Positions 38,301-51,884 of a stretch of DNA of 64,000 nt are shown one piece after another. The stretch is from Agelaius tricolor (taxonomy: Eukaryota > Chordata > Aves > Passeriformes > Icteridae), in assembly GCA_023055355.1 (NCBI GenBank), contig JALJCS010000004.1, positions 22,905,744-22,969,743 on the forward strand, read 5' to 3'. A program made the translations under genes and the position numbers. The notes under the pieces were generated by a model. The model had not been told where the DNA came from. It did not search any database and saw nothing but the letters and a program-made list of their open reading frames with translations. Within the stretch, counting starts at the first letter, position 1; the number at the start of each line of letters is the position of its first letter.

Positions 38301-41300
38301 GAGTCCTGTATGGAAATCGTCAGAAACATTTGTTAGGAAAATATATTCCCGTTTGTAAAGTAGTGCCTACACCACCATTGCGAGTCTTGTCAGTAACATT
38401 TAACAGTGCAAGAGCTGGTTCTGTTCTATAAAGTATGAACTAGGCTGATATAAGTTAGTAAGGAGAGAACATCATTTATGCTGCAGAAAACCAATACTAT
38501 AAAGTTTTCACAACACAATGGCAGTGATTTTCAAGTGAGAATTTCTGAGGTTTACATAGATTAAAGCAAACTAGTAAACGAAAGCCCAAGACTCACTCAG
38601 GATATTTTTCTCAAATTTTCTCTTAAGAATTTTTTTTTCTACTAGAGGGATTTTTCTGTTTAAGTCAAAAATATTATGTCCAACTTTTATGCCTTCAAAA
38701 AGATCATTAACAATATGAGGTAATTTTCAACTAATCTCTTCTAGTTTTCCAGGAATTTCACTTCTTATTAAACAAAGGCTTCTGAAAAGTGATCATGCAG
38801 AAAACCTTCAGAAGAAATACTCAAACACAGTAAAGATTTTTAATTAATTATTCTAAGCCAATTTAATCAGGAGTAAAGTAGCTCCTACTTTCAGAAGAAC
38901 TGTAATAATTATATACAGAGAAAATACTTGTGTACGTGTATAAATACAGAGATTCTATAAGTAATTTTAAATTGTATTTTAAAGCAAGGTTTTCCCCCAA
39001 AAAATCTTCAATGAGAAGGAAGATGCTGCTGCTTTTTTAAGATTTAATGCTATAAATTCATCCTTTCAGTCTACTAGTGTGTACTACTGACCTGAATCTT
39101 CTATTTAGTTATTCAAGAGACATCTAACAGAAAAACATTCCCTGAAATTTCTGTTACCCACTCTGTACTGTCATATTTATAGATTTATTCTCTCTATGAT
39201 GGTGATATTTCTGTGATTCCAACAAATCACCTGTACAGGGACACCTTCCACATAAGTTTTCAGCTTCTCTTTCCCTCAATACAATCAGTATATCACTGTT
39301 TCATCAGTATATTTTCATTAAATATGACAAAATTTTACTAAACAACAAAGGCAGTGGAAAGGTTCAGAGTGCAAAGGGACTCTCTGAGCTGAAGTATGTA
39401 TGCTTGGACATATTTCAGCTTTAAAAAAATTCTAGCTTCAGATTGACCTACTTCATAACTCAACAGAAAGAAAAACAAATCATCATGGATTTTTTAATAA
39501 CCTAAAATCAACAAGATGCAATCAGCAATTACTCCATTAAAAAGTAGTTGTGGCAAAAGAGCACACCTGTGTGTATATAGAGCCTTAAGTAGAAACATTG
39601 ATAAGTAAAAGACTCATTAAAACCAAAATCAACAAACCTTTAAATATTACATTTTTGAAACATATTTTTTTCCTTAATTATGCATTTTTATTAATAATTT
39701 TCTCTCTATTCCCTGCATAAGAGTTTAAAAACAGACGTGTGTGTTTTGTCTGAATAGATACTGAACAATATTCAAACATAATATACATTTTATAGCATGG
39801 AGAGCAAACCTGAAGACTTTTGGATCTGAAGATAATGCAGTTCAAGCATTTTTTCTGTTTTTGCATCGGTGTGTGTTACTGCTCCAAATCCACTACTCAG
39901 AAAATTTTGTCTTTGATATAACTCCCAGGACAGAAGAAGAGATTTATACCACTGAGGAGACAGAGGGGCCAAGGTGATGAAGGTCCGAAAGGCCATAAAT
40001 TAATTTTTCTTGTACTTCTGATTTTATTCTTCTTGAATTTTAATACAAAACTGGAACCAGGAATTTCACTGTATGAGCTTTACCATTCTTTACCAATTCT
40101 TCATCCTGCGTTTTACCTTGTTTCAAGCCAACATAAGTTATTTACTAAGTGGATTATTGCAAAGTAATAGAAGCATGTTCAAATATGGTCATATCAGTAA
40201 CACTGAGAACAGTATGTATAATTTCAGTTAATAGATCAGATTAAATATCTTATATTTGCAAGCTTAATTAGTCTTATGCACCTCTCCTTCCCCCCCTTCA
40301 GTTTTGTCTTTTTGTGATTTAATTAAAGGAGGCAAAAATGAAATGAGCCCTTAGTCATATAAAATCACCTAAGCATGAAGTTCAAATCACCTAACAGCAT
40401 CTACATATGTTTAAACAGGCATATTTTTCCAATTGGTTACCTGCACAAGTAAGATTTGAGATAGTAGGCACCAAGGGCCAAAGTTTCCAAATGCTACACT
40501 ACTCCAGCAGTCAGCAAAGGACTTAAGGGATTTTAAAAGCAGAAACAAGAGAGGCAGACAATTGTTTTGTGCAGAACTTTTCTTTCAACTTACTCTTTGC
40601 ACAGGAGTAAAATGTTTTAGGAAAAAAACTGAAAAACAGATTCTGTGTCCATTTTTACCTTTACATCATAGAATATCAGTTGTCTGCTCTGCAAAATGCA
40701 TGCAGTACAGGGAATAGCACATAGCCAATGTAGAAATTAACCACCACACTTTATGGACGTAGTAAATAATGAATTGCTCTAAATTAATTTACCACAAGGT
40801 TATCCCACAAGGACATTATATATATAATCAAATGCAACAGTAAAAAAAAAAAAATTAAAATGGTTTTCATAATTTTCACTTCCTCTTCCTAATATATACT
40901 TTAAAAATCAACCGGTAAAGAGGTGGAAAGACTTGATCACACTGTTGTTTTACCTGGACATCCAGAAAATATTTTAATATAATCTTAAGCAAGCTTATTT
41001 ACAGCCACACTTACTTGCAGTTAGGCTGTTATAAAAGTTAGGTCAAAGTTGGCTGGAAATCTCTCATGTCTCATTTTTTCTGCTTATTTTTTTCTTTGTT
41101 TTTTCTTTGCTTTACAGCATTCATGTGAAGCATTTGCCATGGACATCACTCACAGTCCTGGAACATTAGACATTCCTTTCCACTGAGGCTGTCCTTAGAC
41201 CCATTTCAAGTTGTTGACAGACATGGGCATTGTCAAAATCCAAATCATGAAGGTGTAACACTGCAGACAAGATGGTACAGCTGGGACCAAGTGGGATTTC

Positions 41301-43641
41301 TGCACTGGAAGTCTGGTTTGGGAGATAAGGCCGGTTTAGAAGGATAGAAGTATACCCATAGACATGCATAACTCACCTGTTCAGCAAGTAGCAAATTTTC
41401 AGCTCTCATTCCTACTTCCTTTGATTCCCCTTTCCTTAAAACAGAACAAACAAACAAACAAAAAAACCAAAAAGCCTAATTCCACCAGTTTGCAAAAATT
41501 TGTGAAACCTCTGAGTGTGTCTGACTTCAATTACATTCCAGACATTTACTTTTTTCCTCCTTTATTTTTTTTTATTTAAGAAAAGCATTTTAGCAAAGAA
41601 AAAAAATGGAGAAAAGAATTAATGAAATTTTCAGATTTAGATGCTGAATCCAAAGAAAAGCCAAACAGTTTTTCAAGAACTAAACTGTAACTGTAAATCT
41701 ACCTTTTAATATATAATAAATTAAGCAAAACCAACAAGCAAACAAAAAACCAAACCTGACAAACCAAAATAGTAATCAAGCAAACAAAAACCATCAGCAC
41801 TGAGACAGGTGTCCTTCAAGAAATGTTTTTTAAATCCAAATTTTGGAAACAACATCTGTCTGAAATCACAGCTGTGGACATATGTTAGAATGGAAGGAAA
41901 TATAATGAGATTTATTTGTAATGTTTTACTGCTAGTCGTATAGTAGAAACAAAATATCCACATTAAATACACGGTGTTCTTTTTCAGCCTGCATCCCACC
42001 TCTAAGCCCTTCAGGCCCAGCCATTCAGGCAGAGTTTGCAGATTTTCCACTGGATTACAGAAAATGATGCCAACATGAGTATCCTTTCACTCACAGAGCT
42101 CTAATTTAAATATATATCCTTTTACAATGGCACAGCAAGTTTCTACATCTCAACCATGCTGGCATTTTCTCTAGAGAAAGACAGAACAAAATGGTCCACA
42201 AAGGTCCCATTCACACTGAACTGGCTTCTGCTAAAGCCATGCATGGCTGTTCAGTCACTGAGTTATGCAGCAGGAAGCAGGCACTCAAGGAGCTCAGGCT
42301 GCACCAGTGTGTGTCAGCACCACAGCTTCAAACCTTTCACCAGCTGCTCTAGAAACCTTTGCTATTTAGCCAGAGATGCAACATTTCAGACCTACCTGTT
42401 TCAGGTAAAATTCTTCTCAAAAGCAGGTGCATGGGAGGTTACACATCAACAATCAGTCCCCGTTACTCTTAACGGGATTTGAGCATGCTGCTTTAAAAAC
42501 TTAGCCCTTTAGGGCGATACACATAGCATAACAAGTAGCTGCTACAAATGGCCAGGAAGACTGAATGTGCAATTAAATAGCTGTGTTTTCTGAGTCAATA
42601 TGAATTGATTGAAAAGTAAACACTTGAGCTTAATCTATTACTGTCATATAAAATCAGCCTTCTTCCTAAGCAGCACTAAGAAATTTGGCCTGACCTTTTA
42701 TGTCTACATGGAGTAGTGTCTTTCAAAGGAGGAAAAATCTGCAAACTCTCTGTCATTCATAGCAGAAAATGCATTATTTTGACTGAATTCAGGTCTGTAT
42801 TACTAAGTATATTGTATTCATTTGTGGACTTCAATCAGCTGTCAACTGCAACACTGTTTCACCAAAACTGTGTGTTATGTCTTCAAGTTCATCAGGCCAA
42901 AATCCCTCTGTGTCTGAAATTCATATAGCTCAATCATTACACATACGGTGTCCAACCTACCCTACAGAAACAACAGGCATGAAACCATTATCAGTTAATT
43001 GTGCTTGAAATAAGACCAATTACACATAGTGAGGGGAAAAGAACTCCTAGATTCACTGAAATAGAAAGCAGATTCTTTATGAGACTGAAAAAAGGAGTAG
43101 ATTTGTGCTCTTAATTAAATTCTACATTCAAAGCACAACAAAAATGAGCTGGTATCTTTGAGAGTGCAACAGGGGCAAGGAATTAAACATATCTTCTTTC
43201 ATCAAGACTTACAAAAAAAATGCTTTAACAGCACTATATGCCCAAGTAACATTCTTTTATCTGTGTACATAAATTTAAAGGGGAAATTATAATGTCTAAA
43301 TAGTGACTGGCTTAGGGGTAATAGTACATATCAGAATACAGAAAAAAATCTAAAATGGAAACAATTTGAGGACAATAAAATAATACTCACAGAACTAAAA
43401 ATTGAATCAGAGAAAATCAAGACATGCTAGTTTTTGGAATATGTCTGAGACTCATGAACCAATCAGTAATTAAGAATTCCTTTAGCTGAAAGTTGTGGGC
43501 TTTTTCATGGACTCATAACCTAAGGAAAGAACTGTTCTCAGACAGTGACTGGTAACCTCAAGCCCAGCCAGAGTTCTCATAATGGTTTATAAGATAAAGT
43601 ACTCTGCCTCCTAAAAATATTATACCCTCTATTCTCAGCCG

Positions 43642-43661
43642 TAAAAAAAAAAAAAAAAAAC
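43642..43661. repeat. Poly(A) run followed by CAAAACAA-type sequence
   Basis: About 18 consecutive A followed by CAAAACAACAAACC. There is no recognisable retroposed sequence directly 5' of it, so a simple repeat is more likely than a retrocopy tail. Confidence 0.85.
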
Positions 43662-43873
43662 AAAACAACAAACCAACCCCCAAAAAAAGACTGCATCTCA
43701 GTCTCAGCATTCTACTTATCATTGTACCTGTGAGCCAAAAAATTTTCTTTGTTGCATAAGTTGTACAGACTTCTCCCACTGGGTCAGTGGGATTTCATGG
43801 GCAGTGTAATACAATTGTGAATGGAATCCATGAAGTTAATTAAAGTAAAAATTACCCTGCAGTTGTTGCACTT

Positions 43874-43940
43874 TATTTTTTTGTTGTTGTTATTGTTGTT
43901 GTTTGTGTGTTTTAGGGGTTTTTTGGGTTTTTTTTTAAGA
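43874..43940. repeat. (GTT)n and T/G-rich simple repeat
   Basis: TTTTTTTGTTGTTGTTATTG and following T/G-rich sequence. The minus frame crossing it (43784-43987) is Asn/Lys-rich only because of this repeat. Confidence 0.88.
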
Positions 43941-46030
43941 TTATGTTCAGGGGGAAAACTACATTTTTTATATTTCTGTAAAGGCATACCAGCATTTTAA
44001 ATTGTTCTTTATTTGGGTCCCAGAAACTTAGGATTTCTCTCCTTGAGGTTTAATAACAGAGATTTCCGTCCTTCATTATTCCTTACAGAAAGGAGATCCT
44101 ACAGCCAAAAATTCATGCCTGACATAATTTTTAGAACTAAAAGGAACTCTTGCTCATCCAATCCAGTGCTACTGTTTAAAATGGAAACAAAAACATTGTC
44201 AAGACTCAAGCCCGCCTATAACAAAAAATCTTAAATACTTCGAAGCCTGGGTTACTAGGTTGTCTGTTTTGCAACTGGATAGGAGACTCAAGCACAGCAG
44301 GGATCTACAGTGTTTGCTGTGCTTTGTCTTTGGCTGGCATGACTTGAGGTCTTTCTTCATCATCTCTTTAACTTCACAAACTTATATCTACAAAAACGGT
44401 TTTAGAAAACATAATAAATATGTATTAACATATTAACTGTATGCATAGTTTTTATATAACATATGGTTTTGGATTAATGGTTAATATTTAAAGTAATAGG
44501 AAATTTAACTATGGATAAAAGAAACAGTGTTTTTTTCAGATCTCATAATGACATTTTCATAGATTTATGTCAATTATAGGGGGGGTCAACACAGTATGAA
44601 AAAATTACTATTTTTTAAATCAGGGAGATACCAAAAAGGAAGAGGAGGGAAAAAAGATCATCTTAAGTTTGAAATCAAGCAAATCTCATTTTCTTGTTAA
44701 GCACTAGGCTCGACTATCATTTCCTCTTAACTGTTCCTCAACAATAACTCCTTAAGAGCCATTGACAAGTTTTGCCCATAGAAAGTGAACAGGGACAAGT
44801 ACCAGCATGCTTTGAATATTATATGATTGATGAAATTCCTGCAGAATTCTTTCCGTTCTTCATAAATAAAGTTCCTGCAGTCCTTATTCAGGCAAACTTC
44901 CATTGAAGGCAATTTATATTTCTGTCTGTAGCATCTTGTGTCTCCACTACAGGACTACCAGATAGGAACTTTATCCCTGTATAATCTTTTACACTGGTCT
45001 GTCTGATACCAGAAGGAGGATGTAGAAGGATTTTCTGTTCCAACTCTCCACATTGTGTCTCAGACTAACCGGGGACTTGACTGCAAGAAGTTGTGACTAC
45101 TTTCTTTTTTCTTTTTTCCAAATTTAATAAAATTGAAGCATGCCAGGATCACATGTAATTTACTATAGATGACATTCAGATCTAACAGAGAAGAATTTTT
45201 TTCTTAGTTAATAGCAAAAGTAAGATGTGGTATTTCAAATAGTAGATCAGATGTGTGAAGAAACATCTATATCACCACTTATATGTGTGTGAATGCAAAG
45301 GAAAACCTATAAAGGTCACAGTCCGACCAGAAATTCAATGATGTAATATCACAAAGCACAATAATTGCAATGGACAGTAGAGCTGACTGCATTTTTGGTA
45401 GGTGAGAAAAGGCTTCAGAACAGCTCCTAGGGTAGTGTTGGAGCAAGGTCAGGACCTGGGACTCAGAGCAGCACTTTAGTGGTTCTTGTATAAATGTTTC
45501 AGTCAGCTGCTTTGCGTTTTGGGTTTGAACAAGATGCAATGCTCTTGCCAAATGTTCTCTCCACTTTCCAAAACTCTGATGTTTTGTGCTTACCTCTCAT
45601 ATAGAGCATTCCTATGCACCCACTTCCAAAAATGACAGTCCTCATTATCAGTAACTTAACTGTATCTACAAATACAATAATTAAGGCGAGCACAGAGGAA
45701 AATACATATGCAAAAATGCATATGCTAAAATGATTGCTATACCAGACAGATCTCAGTATGATAGTTTTCAAAGATAACTGTATGCTGAGAAGAAATATTC
45801 TAATGTTGAAGTGATAGCAATGTGCCAGACAGCACATTCCATTTCTCTGACAGTCACCATGGGTACATACATAATCTGATAGAGAACTTGCTATTAAAAA
45901 TTGAGCTGAAAAATCTTTTTGAGGCCTTAGTTTTTGCCGTTGGACTTCTCACCAGCTCTTCTGTCTTATTTTCCAAGGGGAAGGTACATTTACTTCAAAT
46001 TTTTTTTTCTGGCCTACACACTTGTAAAAC

Positions 46031-46950
46031 AGAATCACAGGTCAGGTGGGAAGACACCATAATGGGTCATCTGGTCCAATCTCCCTGCTCAAGCAGGCTC
46101 ATCCCGGAGAAGATGGCACATGTGGATTGTATCCAGATAGTTCTTGAATATCTGCAGTGAGGAAGACACCAAAACCTCTCTGGGCAACCTGCGCAAAAGC
46201 TCAGTCACTCACACAGTAAAGAAGCTATTCCTTATGTTCAAATGGAGCTTTATGTGCATAATTTTGTGCCCAGTGCCTTTTGTCCTATTGCTCAGCACCA
46301 CTGAGCAGAGCCTGGCTCCACCCTCTTGACACCCTCCCTTTCCCTTCAGATACTCACAGACATTGAGCAAGTCCCCTCTCAAGTCTGAAGAGGTCCAGCT
46401 CTCTCAGACTTCCTTCATAAAATAAGTTCTCCAGTTCCTTAATCATCTTTGTCATCCTCACCTAGACCTGCTCCTGGGCCTCCATGTCTCTCTTGTTCTG
46501 AAGAGCCCTGAACTGGACACAGTACTCCACACATGGCCTCACCAGGGCAGGACAGAGTAGAGAAGAGGGGCAGAAGAAATGCACCCCAGGACACTATTGG
46601 CCTTCTGGGCCACCAGGGCACACTGCTGGCTCATAGACAGCTTGTTGTCCACCAGGACCCCCAGGTTCTTCTCCACAAAGCTGCTTTCCAGCGGGTGGCT
46701 GAGGTTCTTCCTCCCCAGTGCATTTGATCTTGTTCAGTTTCAGAAGGTTCCTCTCTGCCCATCTCTCCACCCTGTCAAGGTCGAGTCTCCATGGTGTCTC
46801 CACCATCTGAAGGGCAGCACACTTCTCTGGGGTATTTATCACTCCTCCCAGTTAGATGCTTTTGTGGGTAACAGTGTCAAAAGCCCTGCTGAGGTCTATG
46901 TAGACAATATCTATTGCTCTCCCTTTGTCAATCCAGGGAGCAGTTTTGAT
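46031..46950 (-). pseudogene. CR1 LINE, 3' half of ORF2 and 3'UTR
   Basis: Reverse-complement CR1. The 3' terminus is at the low end (AGAATCACAGGTCAGGTGGG), then the 3'UTR and the ORF2 C-terminal region. The minus frame 46594-46842 still reads [20 protein letters not shown], a conserved CR1 segment just after the reverse-transcriptase catalytic core, and the segment near 46850-46945 reads as DKGRAIDIVYIDLSRAFDTV. The stretch between these, which should hold the FADD catalytic box, is deleted, so the copy is dead. It continues at 47427-48733 beyond an insertion. Confidence 0.9.
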
Positions 46951-47426
46951 GCCAAACTAATTTTTGCTTTTATATATTCTATATATATATTTGTAGCTCT
47001 GCAGCTTAGTATAGTATAACTATATAAATTCATTACTAGTATTTTTCCTACTCTGCTAGACAGAAAGAAAAAACATGTTCCTAAGACCCTATCCTAATCC
47101 TGCTTCTTCTGAAATCAAAGGTCAAGCCACCTTCCCAAGACGCCTTCTCCATAAACAGCTGATGAGGAAGGGGGACTTCAGAAGAGGGTCAAACCAAGAA
47201 GGGGATTTACACCATCATGTGCGTTTCTAACTGGGGATTCTTGTCAATTATGCTAATTTGCTAAACTTAAAAACCTGTATTTGTCCTGTGTCATAGGTAC
47301 ATCTTTGGCACATTTTCGGTGTGTATTCTGGAGTGTTGTGCACCTGCAGGTATCTTCATTTGAGGTAACTGCATTTTATCACCTAGTTTTTTTTGGCTCT
47401 TGGTTTTAGGGCTCAAATAGAAAATA
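46951..47426. mobile_element. Unclassified ~475-bp insertion within CR1
   Basis: CR1 homology breaks after CAGTTTTGAT and restarts at AGTTTCATCATAGAAA. The repeated AGTTT(T/C)-AT at both edges suggests a short target duplication (about 46942-46950 and 47425-47433). The insert has an AT-rich left part and a more complex middle (about 47080-47390). It is LTR-sized, but I see no convincing TG...CA ends or poly(A) signal, so the class is unknown. It must be younger than the host CR1. Confidence 0.6.
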
Positions 47427-47918
47427 GTTTCATCATAGAAAGTGATTGGTCAAGCATGATTTACCACTAATTAACCCACTACTCCTGATCATCTTCTCGT
47501 CTTTCATGGGGATAGAAACGACCTCCAGAATGAGGCATTCCATCACCTTTCCAGGGACTGAGGTGAGGCTGACCAGCTGGTAGTTCCCTGGATCCTCTTT
47601 CTTGCCGTTTTAGAAGAGAATGGTGACATTTTGCTTTCTTCCAGCCTTCAGGCAACTTTTCTGATACGAAGATGATCATGAGCAGCCTGGCCATGGTGTC
47701 TGCCAGCTCTCTTAGCACTCATGTATGCATCCCATCAGGGCCCATGGACTTGTGGATGCCAAGTTTGTCTCAAATGGTGGTCAGTAACCCAATCCTCCAT
47801 GAAGGAGTGAAAGCCTTTTTTACAACCTTCCTTTGCCCTGGTCTCCTGTGTCACTGAAGACTAATGCAAAGTGTTCAAGAACTCTTATTTGCTTTCTTTG
47901 TTACCAGGGTTCCCCCCC

Positions 47919-47950
<32 letters not shown>

Positions 47951-48733
47951 CATTTAGTAGCATTCTCACAATATTATTTCTTTCCCTTCAGTTCCTAATG
48001 TATTCAAAAAAGCCCTTCTTCCTGTCCTTGACACTGTTGGCCAGATTTAATTCCATATAGGCCTTGGCCTTCCTTATCTCATTTCTACTTACTCTATGAA
48101 TTCTCTGTTTTTATCGCAAGTGATATGACCTTGCTTCCAGGGTCAGATGTGTTTTCTCCTTATACTTGAGGAATGACAGGAGTTCTTCCTTCATCCATGG
48201 ATGTCTCTTGCCCCATAGCCTAATTTCTTGCTGATTGGGATGTATCATCCTTGAGCCAGGAGGAAGTGACCCTGGAATAGCAACCCTTCTTCCCTAGAGG
48301 GCCTATTACCATGGGATTCTTCCTACAAAATTCACTGAAGTGGCTAAAGTTATTTCTCCTGAAGTCCATGGTTGCACTCTTACTTGCTGCCTTGTTCATT
48401 CCTCACCCAATTTGGAACTCCACAATCTCATGATCACTATCCAGCCAAGGCTGCCCCCAACCTTCACATCCCCCACAAGGCCTTCCCTGCTGGTTAGTGT
48501 GACGTCAAACAGCTACGACATTCCTTGTGGGATCCTCCGCTATCCGTGACAGGGAGCTGTGATCAATGCTTTTGAGGAACCTGCTGGGCTGTTCGTGCTT
48601 CAGAGTGATGGCTCTGCAGCACATGTCAGGGTAGTTAGAGTGGAACCAGGGTTTGTGTTTCGGAGGCTGCTTTGTGCTGCATGTCACAGGCCTCATCCAC
48701 TTCTTTCTCCTGCTCAGGTGGCCTGTAGCAAAA
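47427..48733 (-). pseudogene. CR1 LINE, 5' part of retained ORF2 (RT N-terminus and linker)
   Basis: Continuation of the 46031 copy on the minus strand. The frame 47479-47718 reads MLRELADTMARLLMIIF and then PEGWKKAKCH, the conserved start of the CR1 reverse-transcriptase region. Upstream, homology runs through the linker after the endonuclease (blocks around 48000-48060, 48340-48480 and 48650-48725). Homology ends near the GGTGGCCTGTAGCAAAA motif at about 48717-48733, where the microsatellite begins, so the copy is 5'-truncated or was overwritten there. Frameshifts and a poly-C expansion interrupt it. Confidence 0.88.
47911..47950. repeat. Long C homopolymer tract inside CR1
   Basis: 38 bases of C with one T at 47919, flanked by CCAGGGTT and GCATTT. 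The CR1 consensus I remember has only short C runs at this point, so the tract expanded after insertion. The minus strand is a long G run, able to form G-quadruplex structures. Confidence 0.93.
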
Positions 48734-48766
48734 TTTCATTACTATTGTATTGTTGCTGTTTTTATT

Positions 48767-48899
<133 letters not shown>

Positions 48900-48934
48900 C
48901 AATTTCCTAATCCCCATATTCAGGCACTGTCCCT

Positions 48935-49362
48935 ATATTCTTTCCAGGATAGATTTAATTGGTTCCACTGCATTGCCTGTGCATTTCCTTACGCTTTCAT
49001 TTGTCTAGGAGGTCCTTACTGATTCATGCTGGTCTCCTTGCTCAATTTTCTCATGTAGGAATCAAGATCTCTCATACTTAGAGAAGAATGTCCTTAAAGA
49101 GCTCACAGATCCATTAATTTCCTATGTTCCTGAGGGCAGGTTCCCAGGGTGTCCTGTCCAATAGTTTATTTTTTAAAATGGAAGTTGTCTCTCCTACAAT
49201 TTAGCAGTCTGTCTGTCCTCCTCCCCTGGCCCATTTCCCTCAAGACTGTGAGTTCATCAGTATGCAATCACTGAAGTTTAGGCTACCACCAGTCTTGCTC
49301 TTTCATGGTGGTGAGCAACCAGTCCAATATTGTTTCTCCTCTGATCAGACTGTGGTGAAGTC
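48935..49362 (-). mobile_element. Second, older CR1 fragment (endonuclease-RT linker region)
   Basis: Strongly diverged reverse-complement CR1 matching the same internal region as 48180-48500 of the neighbouring copy but of another subfamily. Landmarks are GGTCTCCTTGCTC, GAATGTCCTTAAAGAGCT, CCCAGGGTGTCCTGTCCA, TCTCTCCTACAATTTAGC and TGGTGAGCAACCAGTCCAAT. It lies in the same orientation just beyond the microsatellite. Edges are approximate. Confidence 0.65.
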
Positions 49363-49588
49363 TTCAGATTTGAGGTATTCATTACTACAAATGGGAAGAA
49401 AGCATTAAAGTCATGATTCTAGATAGATTTCAATAGAGCCATGTTTTATCATGGAGACTTTGTAAGATGAAGCAGAGAAGGGCAGATTGTGCTCTTTTTG
49501 GCAAAATATATATATAAAAATTCACTTGCAAAAGAGTTTACTGTGTCAAGCACATTTTTAAGTAAAAGATTAATATTTTAATTTAAAT

Positions 49589-49650
49589 TTTCAAATTAAT
49601 GGAAATTATTAATCTAATTTTTTCAAATTAATGAAAGTTATTAATTTAAG
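49589..49650. repeat. Imperfect 32-bp direct repeat, AT-rich
   Basis: TTTCAAATTAATGGAAATTA and TTTCAAATTAATGAAAGTTA begin two adjacent 32-base units (starting 49589 and 49621) with a few differences. Noncoding. Confidence 0.85.
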
Positions 49651-51884
49651 TTTAGAATTGCAGCTTTCCCTGATCTTATAGCAGCCATTATTCACAGAAA
49701 TCACAGATCTTTTGTGCTGACTGACATTTGATTTGTGGAGTTACAGGGCCTTTTCCAAGAGCCTTGCTGCTGCAGAGAGCCCTTCTGCAAAGTGGCCTCA
49801 GGTCATTTACCCTAGATGTTTCACTCCTGTCAAAGATGGAAGTGCCACCACCTCCCAATTAGCAACTTTCTGGCTACAGAGTCATGAAAAAGGCAAACAT
49901 TTTGTTCCAACAGGATTCTTTTTCTGGTGGCAATACAACTGCTTTCATTAAAAATAAAGCTACAAAATTAAGTTCATTCAGCTTAGAAAAATTAATTATT
50001 TTACAGTTTCACAATGACTTTTCTTATTTTTCGATACCTACAAGACCCACTTGCTGCAAAGTTGTGGTTTCCTATGTATGAGAATTGGTATTGCAGGGAC
50101 AGAAAGACAGAACTGTGACTGCAGAAATTGTGAAGAGGGAACAGCTACAAAACAGAGACAACTGTTGTTGAGAGAACTCCTTCTAGAAGGAACACTTTTC
50201 ACCAATGTTTAAAGTCCCACTTGCAGAGATCACAAATCTACAGAACTAGTACTACTTCCTTCTTATTTCCACAGAATTTCTGAGTGATACAAGAGTGCCA
50301 AGAGAGATCAAGATTTAGGCTCTTCCAAATGCACCCCAGGACACCCTTAAAGGTATTAAAACTTTGCTCCCTTTTGCAGTGTTTATCTTTTTACTTGTCT
50401 TAAAAATAATCTTGATTTCATTAGGCTTGTTTTCTTCTGTAGTAAATATCCAGGCATATGCATTTCAAAAATTATGAACATATGGTGTTTTGATTGAAAT
50501 GAGATTAAGAGCATAAAGCAAAAATATATAAAATAGGAAATATTGTAAAGGCCACATCATTATGTTTGCCAGTTTACCAAGTCTGAGAGAGCTTCCCATT
50601 TCTGTGTCCCCTGGATATTGTCCAAAGGGGAGACTTCAGCATGTACTCATTTGAGAGCAGCAAGTCATTCAAAATTAGGATGTTATTAAGTATGAGAATC
50701 ATGTATATGCTGAGCCCATTAAAAAAATACATCTATAATCACTTTGCTTCCAAATGTGTTTCTCACTTCAAGTAATTTCTAGGAAAACCAGCTGTAGAAA
50801 CCATTGCTGTGAATCAGATGTCCTTCCTCTCTGCCTTTCTCTCCTGGTGCCATCCAGAGGTTCACTTATAGCTCTGTGCAAAGGGCTGTGGGAAGCTGCA
50901 GCTGTGGAGCAGATGTGTCAGAGGATGTTCTGCACACCTTGGACAGATGATGGCAAAACACATTGGGGGAAGATCAGGAAGTTTATGATTCCCCCTGTTA
51001 CTGTCTCTCCCTTCCTGAGATACACAGCAACTGCCAGTTTTTATGGAATAAGCAGAGCAGCTCGATCATGTCTCTAGAGATCAGGGTTGCCCATGTAAGT
51101 CTGAGAGGACTTTACCTTCCAAGACAGTGGGAAAGTGAAATGTCTGCCCATGTCCACTGCATGGACAGGGCAGGAGGTGATGGGGAAGCAAAAATTCATT
51201 CTGGGAAATCTGCACATTTTCTTCTTGGTCACACCACACACAACAGTTTTCTTGGATATAATTTTTGCATGTATCCAGTTATTCTTTATTCAGTAGGATA
51301 AATCAGCTGTAATTTGCATCGATCGTTTAGACAAACAGAATTTATATTGAATTTTGGTCTAAGTAGCTTCTGAAAAAAAACTGAAGAAAACCCCCCCTGA
51401 AGGTACTGTGTTTTAGATCACCATTATTATATTTTCAAGGCAAAACATTTTCATTTCTTAAATTTGAAACCATTTTTCAAAGTCAGATTAGATTTATTTT
51501 TAAAGCATTAAAATTGCAGAATGAAAGGCCTTGATTTATTTCAGATAAAATAAAACATTCCTATTGGGTAATTAAATTTCTCATTGACCTTATTTGTTTA
51601 TTTATATTTGATTCAGTTTACATCACAAATAAATAAATAAATAGCTGAATTTTCATGGGTCTTGAATTCACTATGACTAATCTGATTAGAAAAATAAGTA
51701 TTTGACAATTTTCTTGGTGAGTAGGCACACTGAATGCCACAAATTCACAGACACGGCTTGTGTCTGATTTCAGAAAATATGCATAGCACTGAATAATAGT
51801 AAAAGGACATGTTATAGCTCTGCTGGTCTAACTCCAAAAAAAGAGAGGAAGGGTTCATAATGTTAAATGCTATATGTTCTGGAA

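Larger units (their letters stand above)
31109..46030. other. Long noncoding AT-rich stretch
   Basis: About 15 kb with no recognised gene, RNA gene or substantial mobile element. It holds small A- or T-rich simple repeats (for example about 40843-40856, 41444-41466 and 43642-43661) and a GTT tract near 43877. Several sub-stretches (about 35810-35950, 36640-36790 and 37440-37880) have balanced composition with many TAAT and other short binding-site-like motifs and could be conserved noncoding elements; this cannot be tested here. The longest open frame is minus 31952-32308. Confidence 0.45.

Noticed and set aside
46579..47019. 146-codon plus frame
   Set aside because: It is antisense to CR1 ORF2 and runs into the inserted segment; the true homology is on the minus strand.
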